Part shown: positions 22,801-26,696 of the stretch, piece after piece
Position numbering within the stretch: the first letter of the stretch is position 1
Layout of the letters: every line of letters begins with the position of its first letter
DNA from: JAKACA01 sp050008715
GTDB lineage: Bacteria > Actinomycetota > Acidimicrobiia > Acidimicrobiales > Bog-793
Direction of reading: 5' to 3'
DNA length: 26,696 bases
Assembly: GCA_050008715.1 (NCBI GenBank)
Contig: JBEKMC010000041.1
Location: 1-26,696, forward strand
Translations under genes and position numbers: made by a program
The notes under the pieces: generated by a model
What the model saw: the letters and a program-made list of their open reading frames with translations, nothing else
Database searches by the model: none
What the model was told of the DNA's origin: nothing

Positions 22801-25800
22801 CCATCACGTTCAAGGCGACGCCGGGGCTCGACATCGGGCCGCAGGCGACGACCATGAGTGACACGGTGGTCGACGGGAGCCAGAACGCCATCGACAGCTC
22901 GACGGCGGCGAGCGCTTTGAACGTCGTCGACAGCGAGGATCCGACGATCGACACGCCGGGGGACTCGATCGTGCTCCCGACCGGCACGGTCTCGCTTCCC
23001 GGGGACTTGAACGTCGGCTACCTGCGCTCGCAGGGCGACGTGAACGACTGGCAGGTGACCGTTAGCCAGGGCGATGAGCTCAGCCTTGCTCTCACGAACC
23101 TACCGGCGACCTATGACCTCGAGGTCTTCGGCCCGAACGGCCAGAGCCTGAGCCCGACCCCACCGACCGAGGCGGTCCCCGGCGTGTCGGACACACTGCC
23201 CTCGGTCACGCCCTCCTCGAACACCGAGGGAACTCCGGGATCCGAAGACCTGCAGATCACCCCGCCGGAGGGATATTCGCGGCTGCTGGCGATCTCGAAC
23301 AACCCGGACGCACAGAGCCAGTACATCCAGACGCCACCGCTCGCCGCCGGCGAGTACATGGTCCAGATATCGGGATACAACGGGGCATTCAGCACGCAGC
23401 CATACCTGCTGCAGGCGAACCTCCTCGGAGGCGGGACGACGCCGACCTGTCCTGGCATCGCCTATCCCAACACCCTGGCGGACCCGAGCACCGGGCCGCC
23501 GGCGACACTCGCCATCCCGAGCGGGGCGGCGACCGTCACGCCGGCCGGGGCGACGAACGTCTCCGGGACCCTGAACACGTTGTTCCTCGTCGACACGCAG
23601 CGTCTCACGGCGGCCTTCGGCGCCACGGCCGAGACCAACATCATGAACGACATCCAGGCCGACGCCACGACCACCGGCGTCGTCGGGGCGATCGTCCCGG
23701 TCGATGCCTGGGCGAGCGTGCAATCCGCCTATTCCATCTGGAACCCCGACCCGTGCTCGGTGATCGGCGGCAACGACGTCGTGTCCGCCATCAGCTCGGT
23801 CGTCGACTCGATCGAGGCGAAGTACCCGTCGGTGCAGAACGTCGTCATCGTGGGCGCGGACGACCAGATCCCATTTGCCCGCATCGCCGACGGCACGACG
23901 CAGTCGAACGAGCGCGACTACGGGCAGTCCACCTTCGAGGGCCAGGACAACGTCGAGGGCGACGCCCTCTCGCTCGGCTACTACTTCAGTGACGACCCGT
24001 ACGCCGCCAGCGAGCCCCTCGGGGTCGGCAGCGCCACCCTCTACTCGCCCCAGTTGGCCGTCGGCCGGCTCGTCGAGTCCGCGGGCGAGATCGAAGGTGC
24101 CCTGACGCGATTCTCCAGCACCGGCGGCAATCTCGACGCAAGCGCCAGCCTGACCACCGGCTACTCGTTCCTCACGTCCGGAGCGCAGGCCGTCTCGGCC
24201 AACCTTGCAGGCAACGGTCTCACCGCGTCGGATCTCATCAACGAGGATTGGCAAGCGGGCGACCTCGACTCAGCCCTCACGGCGACAAACCCGACCCCCG
24301 GCGTGGACAGCATCAACGCCCACTTCGACTACTCGCGCGGCCTGCCCGCGTACGGCAACACGACGGGCAACGACAGCAATCTGTTCACGACGACCGACAT
24401 CCGCAATTCCGTCTCCACCTACGCCGGCAGGCTCCTGTTCTCGATGGGATGCCACGCCGGCCTCGACGTCGACGATGCCGAGGTGGAGACGAGCCTCTCG
24501 GCCGCTCCGGTCGACGACTGGGCGAAGGCCTTCGCCGACGCCGGGGCGCTCTGGGTGGCCAATACGGGATTCGGCTACGCCGACACGGACACGATCGCCT
24601 ACTCGGCCAAGCTGATGACCGGTTTCGCCGCCAACCTCAACGGCTCGCTCACGATCGGTGAGGCTCTCACCGAAGCGAAGCAGCAGTACGAGGCCGGCAA
24701 CGCCATCCTCAGCCCATACGACCTGAAGGCCCTCATGGAGTCGACGTTGTACGGGCTGCCGATGTACACGCTGAACGGCTCGTCCGGTACCGCTCCGTCG
24801 GTTCCGAGCGGCCCACCAACGGGGACGGACCCCGTGACCGGGATGACGGTTGCCCCGGTCTCGCTGAACTTGGGCAGCGGCTCCAGCGCCCTCCCGGGGC
24901 AGCTGAGCCTCGTCACGACCCCGAACGGCGACTACTACCAGGTGAACGGGTCGACCTCCGGCAGCGACGGCACGCAGGCGACCGAGTACCGGCCGATCGA
25001 GCCGCTCGTCAGCTTGCCCGTCACCGAGGCGGGATTGGTGCCACATGGTGCCATCGTCACGGGCTTGTCCTCCACAGACACGCCCTTCACGCCGGCGATC
25101 TCGATGCCGGCCGTGGGCTCTTCTGACTCCACACCGCCGACGATCGACGATGCTGCGTTTCCTGGGACGCTGCAGCGCGTCGCCGGCTACAGCACGTTCA
25201 CGTCGACCGGCACGGGTCAGGGAGCCACCCTCGACCTCGTCGCAGGCCAATTCTTCCCGAACCCGTCGTCGCCCGGGAGCGGCACGGAGCGGCTCTTCAA
25301 CACCATGTCGGCGGAGGTGTACTACGACCAGCCTGGCTCGCGCTACGCCAGCGACTACACGCCGGCCACCATCGACTTCACTCAGGCCGTCACGACCGGG
25401 AGCGACGTGAACTTCGCCGTCCAGGTCACCGCTGGGGGCGCTCCCGTCACGCGGGTGCTCGTGCTGTACACCGACGCCGCCCATCCGGGCGCTTGGACCG
25501 CCGTCGACCTCTCGTCGAGCGACGGTCAGAACTGGTCCGGAGCGTCTCCGTCCGCCTCCAGCGGCGTCCAGTACCTGGTCGAGGCCGTCGATGCCGCCGG
25601 CAACGTCGCCGTGTCCAACAACGAGGGAACGGCTTTCGACAGCACGCCGCAGCCCTCGACGAGCACCCCGGCCATCTCGATCGCCCTCTCCGGCAACGGC
25701 CCGACGAACGGGTATTACACCGGTGCCGTCACGGCGACCGTCACGGCCCCATCCGGGTCGACTTATGTGGTCGACGACTCGCAGGTACCGCAGCCGGTTC

Positions 25801-26696
25801 CGGCCGGCGGCACGGTCACGGTGACGGGGGCCGGCCCGCACGAGATCAGCGTGACCGACCCGAGCGGGCATACGTCCTCGCAAGGGTTTGCGATCGCATC
25901 CGCCTTCACGTCCAGCTCGGGAACGACGACGGCTCTGTCAAGCTCCGCCGGGTCCGTGCCGGCGGGCGGATCTGTCACGCTCACGGCCACGGTGACTGCC
26001 GAGAGCCCGAGCGCCGGCACGCCGACGGGCAACGTGGAGTTCCTCGACGGCACCAATCCGATCAACGGGTGTGCCGACGAGCCTCTCAGCGGCGCCGTCG
26101 CCACGTGCAACGCCACCGGTCTGTCCACAGGCCCGCACCAAGTGACGGCCGAGTATCTCGCCGCCGGCGAGTTCGCCTCGTCGACGGCGAACCCCGTCGA
26201 CGTCGTCGTGCTGCAGGCAGCGCCGTTCACGATCACGGTCAACGCAGGATCCTCCGCCGCCGTCGCGCCGGGGACGCCGGCCACCCTCGCCGAGAGTGGG
26301 CTGCCGCTTCTCGCGACCGGGACGGTGACGTTCTATACGAACAACGGCACGGAGCTGTGCTCCTTCTCCTTCGGGACCTCGACGAGCTGCCCCACGTCGG
26401 CCAGTCTGACGAGCCAGACCGACTCCGGCATCTATTCGACGTTCGCCGACACCGACGGCAGCTACGCGAGCTCGAAGTCCACGAACACGGTCTCGCTGAC
26501 GGTGAGCGCCGCGACCCAGTTCTCCATCACGGTGAACGGTTCGTCAAGCGCTGCCGCGATCGCCTTCGGGTCAAGCGCCACGCTGGCCGAGTCGGGCCTG
26601 CCGTCGACGGCGACGGGCCCGGTGTCGTTCACGAGCGGCAGCACCACACTCTGCTCGTTCGTCCTCAGCAGCACGACGACGAACTGCTCGACCTCC
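19881..26696 (+). CDS. Giant secreted multidomain protein with PLDSI pentapeptide repeats and a C25 (gingipain-like) peptidase domain; 3' end beyond the window
   Basis: The frame stays open for 2272 codons to the last base of the window, so the gene is 3'-partial. An in-frame TGA at 19863 fixes the ATG at 19881. Residues 1-47: basic N-region, hydrophobic helix (24-43) and an ASA signal-peptidase site. Residues 51-254 and 275-481: two homologous beta-sandwich-like domains. Residues 549-583 and 740-809: PLDSI tracts, with looser pentapeptide-like sequence between and after them. Residues 907-1017: DUF11-like. About 1030-1195: PPC-like, with GDVNDWQVTV. Residues 1233-1631: C25-type peptidase (VVIVGADDQIPFARI, LAVGRL, H1481, C1524, YGLPMYTL). 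Residues 1632-1930: beta-rich. From 1934: Ig-like domains. It is probably a cell-surface or released protease/adhesin exported by Sec. No sorting signal is visible inside the window. Confidence 0.92.
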   Translation, partial: MVARVHPRWFRSLRRQAARLGRAGAVLLLTVGLAGVLQAIASVPASATSNCTSTTFSDDFTTDTSLSGCWQTGTALISTVASDFGEADNSPVLNFGNYDETEPSNYMDMSGADNTDTFTAIQSANAYAAPFQFAATVNVANVDRGDTWAIYLVNPSRPSEAFSVETDTNSSDAPPFSDPPNSDTYGMWANNGLGTTTSNTALLSPNTPTDATYDIAMSIDTYGYGSVSVNGGPQISVGYIGLGSFDVLLGQRELNTLIPGGQDGGWFSAGLTPNYCSAYNFSDDFANDGSLNASCWQAATAATVGSYTALNDLNSNYVHATYESPSLAFSSGMQMTGLTGTPQWTGIQSAQTYSPPFQLTTSVTGNSLAADDFSIYVTDAKGATAKTFAVEGDFLNQTSSACPGNSVEGLWAADSAPAGWCEGSTPILSSLAAGTTYDITMAVNANGTDSVSVNGGPPVEVNGGQSLGSGPFYVVLAQRESTNQYDGPIGEGLPLEATWGSVSLQPSVATTLAVNPGSVGSVESVPESSVAATSVGSSSSTAGDTASAPLDSIPLDSIYLGSAPLDSIPLDSIPLDSIPLDSIAAPGAGAPPALVAAETALSSTLLSDISIKYSSTCGGAACAGWAAILYGTPFANVPLESVTLADVLNNATANTAFGNVSLADLDLSNTPLGSIPLASVELGPTPLSDISLPGAQGGTTPLQAWCTELASLHSSCADFGMSPTNDNGVTLLSLALAGVPLDSIPLDSIPLDSIPLDSIPLDSIPLDSIPLDSIQLASSPLDSIPLDSIPLDSIPLDSIPLDSIPLDSIGTLVNCLGSVSCTTGTLGEAYAAGVLQPSATIGELVGALPAGDFAGTSLAQLLVGDNSSVAGYPSITLGDVLLATEPPASYPWQSVSLPSLPVARPPEVTFTYSYTFGQPVNFNLQAALPSGFSYVPGSTTESGEGSIPDPIVSGSTLIFGQQDESAPFYPFTGTITFKATPGLDIGPQATTMSDTVVDGSQNAIDSSTAASALNVVDSEDPTIDTPGDSIVLPTGTVSLPGDLNVGYLRSQGDVNDWQVTVSQGDELSLALTNLPATYDLEVFGPNGQSLSPTPPTEAVPGVSDTLPSVTPSSNTEGTPGSEDLQITPPEGYSRLLAISNNPDAQSQYIQTPPLAAGEYMVQISGYNGAFSTQPYLLQANLLGGGTTPTCPGIAYPNTLADPSTGPPATLAIPSGAATVTPAGATNVSGTLNTLFLVDTQRLTAAFGATAETNIMNDIQADATTTGVVGAIVPVDAWASVQSAYSIWNPDPCSVIGGNDVVSAISSVVDSIEAKYPSVQNVVIVGADDQIPFARIADGTTQSNERDYGQSTFEGQDNVEGDALSLGYYFSDDPYAASEPLGVGSATLYSPQLAVGRLVESAGEIEGALTRFSSTGGNLDASASLTTGYSFLTSGAQAVSANLAGNGLTASDLINEDWQAGDLDSALTATNPTPGVDSINAHFDYSRGLPAYGNTTGNDSNLFTTTDIRNSVSTYAGRLLFSMGCHAGLDVDDAEVETSLSAAPVDDWAKAFADAGALWVANTGFGYADTDTIAYSAKLMTGFAANLNGSLTIGEALTEAKQQYEAGNAILSPYDLKALMESTLYGLPMYTLNGSSGTAPSVPSGPPTGTDPVTGMTVAPVSLNLGSGSSALPGQLSLVTTPNGDYYQVNGSTSGSDGTQATEYRPIEPLVSLPVTEAGLVPHGAIVTGLSSTDTPFTPAISMPAVGSSDSTPPTIDDAAFPGTLQRVAGYSTFTSTGTGQGATLDLVAGQFFPNPSSPGSGTERLFNTMSAEVYYDQPGSRYASDYTPATIDFTQAVTTGSDVNFAVQVTAGGAPVTRVLVLYTDAAHPGAWTAVDLSSSDGQNWSGASPSASSGVQYLVEAVDAAGNVAVSNNEGTAFDSTPQPSTSTPAISIALSGNGPTNGYYTGAVTATVTAPSGSTYVVDDSQVPQPVPAGGTVTVTGAGPHEISVTDPSGHTSSQGFAIASAFTSSSGTTTALSSSAGSVPAGGSVTLTATVTAESPSAGTPTGNVEFLDGTNPINGCADEPLSGAVATCNATGLSTGPHQVTAEYLAAGEFASSTANPVDVVVLQAAPFTITVNAGSSAAVAPGTPATLAESGLPLLATGTVTFYTNNGTELCSFSFGTSTSCPTSASLTSQTDSGIYSTFADTDGSYASSKSTNTVSLTVSAATQFSITVNGSSSAAAIAFGSSATLAESGLPSTATGPVSFTSGSTTLCSFVLSSTTTNCSTS
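20031..21323 (+). repeat. Two tandem homologous ~205-residue domains at the N-terminus of the giant protein
   Basis: Residues 51-254 (20031-20642) and 275-481 (20703-21323) share the same order of landmarks: FSDDF near the start, a CWQ motif about 15 residues on, AIQSANAYAAPFQ matching GIQSAQTYSPPFQ, WAIYLV matching FSIYVT, GTTYDI or ATYDI, SVSVNGGP, and an ending LLGQRE or VLAQRE. The arrangement resembles concanavalin/LamG-type jelly rolls. Ligand binding is inferred only. Confidence 0.75.
21525..21629 (+). repeat. PLDSI pentapeptide tract 1 (7 units)
   Basis: Residues 549-583 of the giant protein: seven consecutive pentapeptides, six of them exactly PLDSI and one YLGSA. Codons differ between units (CCG/CCC, TCC/TCG/TCA). 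Confidence 0.95.
22098..22307 (+). repeat. PLDSI pentapeptide tract 2 (14 units)
   Basis: Residues 740-809: fourteen consecutive pentapeptides, thirteen exactly PLDSI and one QLASS (unit 8). Synonymous codons vary at all five positions (CCG/CCC/CCT, CTC/TTG, GAC/GAT, TCG/TCC, ATC/ATT). Looser units such as PLGSI, PLASV, SLADL and PLESV occur between the two tracts. Confidence 0.95.
23577..24773 (+). other. C25-like (clan CD) cysteine peptidase domain within the giant protein
   Basis: Residues 1233-1631. FLVDTQRL opens the domain. VVIVGADDQIPFARI (1321-1335) and LAVGRLVESAGEI (G1395, R1396) match strand-loop segments typical of C25 peptidases. The candidate dyad is H1481 in INAHFDYSRG and C1524 in LLFSMGCHAGLD, 43 residues apart, each after a hydrophobic strand as in clan CD. 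YGLPMYTL closes the domain where gingipain relatives have a GDP-type loop. The histidine is followed by Phe and not the usual Gly. Confidence 0.75.
26220..26696 (+). repeat. Tandem ~98-residue Ig-like repeats of the giant protein, continuing past the edge
   Basis: FTITVN (residue 2116) and FSITVN (residue 2214) begin two copies about 98 residues apart. Shared blocks are ATLAESGLP, ATGTVTFYT or ATGPVSFTS, LCSF and a nearby second cysteine. A different Ig-like domain, with the PTGNVEFLDG type of motif, precedes them (residues 2015-2113). The second copy is cut by the window end. Confidence 0.85.

Overview
The window is GC-rich chromosomal DNA from what looks like a high-GC actinobacterium (Actinomycetota). 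Third codon positions are mostly G or C and GTG/TTG starts are common. Several gene families typical of that phylum are present: DUF2630, DUF3052, a PPOX-type split-barrel protein, an encapsulin, and a deoC gene followed by paired aldehyde dehydrogenase genes. An Acidimicrobiia-like lineage is plausible but is only an inference. No tRNA, rRNA, CRISPR array, insertion sequence or phage gene was seen. No gap longer than about 185 bases lacks a gene.

Left part (57-6171, minus strand): a compact, translationally coupled nucleoside catabolism operon, cdd - deoA - add - deoC - aldehyde dehydrogenase - degenerate aldehyde dehydrogenase. It would deaminate cytidine and adenosine nucleosides, phosphorolyse pyrimidine nucleosides, split deoxyribose-5-phosphate into glyceraldehyde-3-phosphate and acetaldehyde, and oxidise the aldehyde. 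The phosphopentomutase and a purine nucleoside phosphorylase are not in the window. A pair of 8-bp direct repeats lies beside a possible -10 box upstream of cdd.

Middle part (6356-19737): mostly single genes and small pairs in mixed orientation. They include DUF2630, a 47-residue lysine-rich protein, two SxxK serine hydrolases, a DUF1697 protein, an encapsulin shell protein with no cargo gene beside it, an AtuA-like protein, a class B penicillin-binding protein, a BCP-type peroxiredoxin with a likely leaderless promoter, a universal stress protein, a zinc alcohol dehydrogenase, a PPOX/DUF3052 pair, an SGNH-hydrolase lipoprotein with a natural run of five histidines, and a nitroreductase. Four gene 3' ends in this part are followed or separated by short tandem repeats (units of 9, 14-15, 15 and 19 bp). 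Each repeat has its own unit sequence and begins or ends at, or within a few bases of, a stop codon.

Right part (19881 to the window end, plus strand): one uninterrupted reading frame of 2272 codons that runs off the right edge. I read the frame codon by codon and found no stop. It encodes a secreted multidomain protein. In order it has a signal peptide, two tandem ~200-residue beta-sandwich-like domains, two tracts of the pentapeptide PLDSI (19 exact copies), a DUF11-like domain, a PPC-like domain, a gingipain-like (C25, clan CD) peptidase domain with a candidate His1481/Cys1524 dyad, and Ig-like repeats that continue past the edge. This protein is the strongest candidate for something new. 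The orphan encapsulin and the stop-codon-linked tandem repeats come next.
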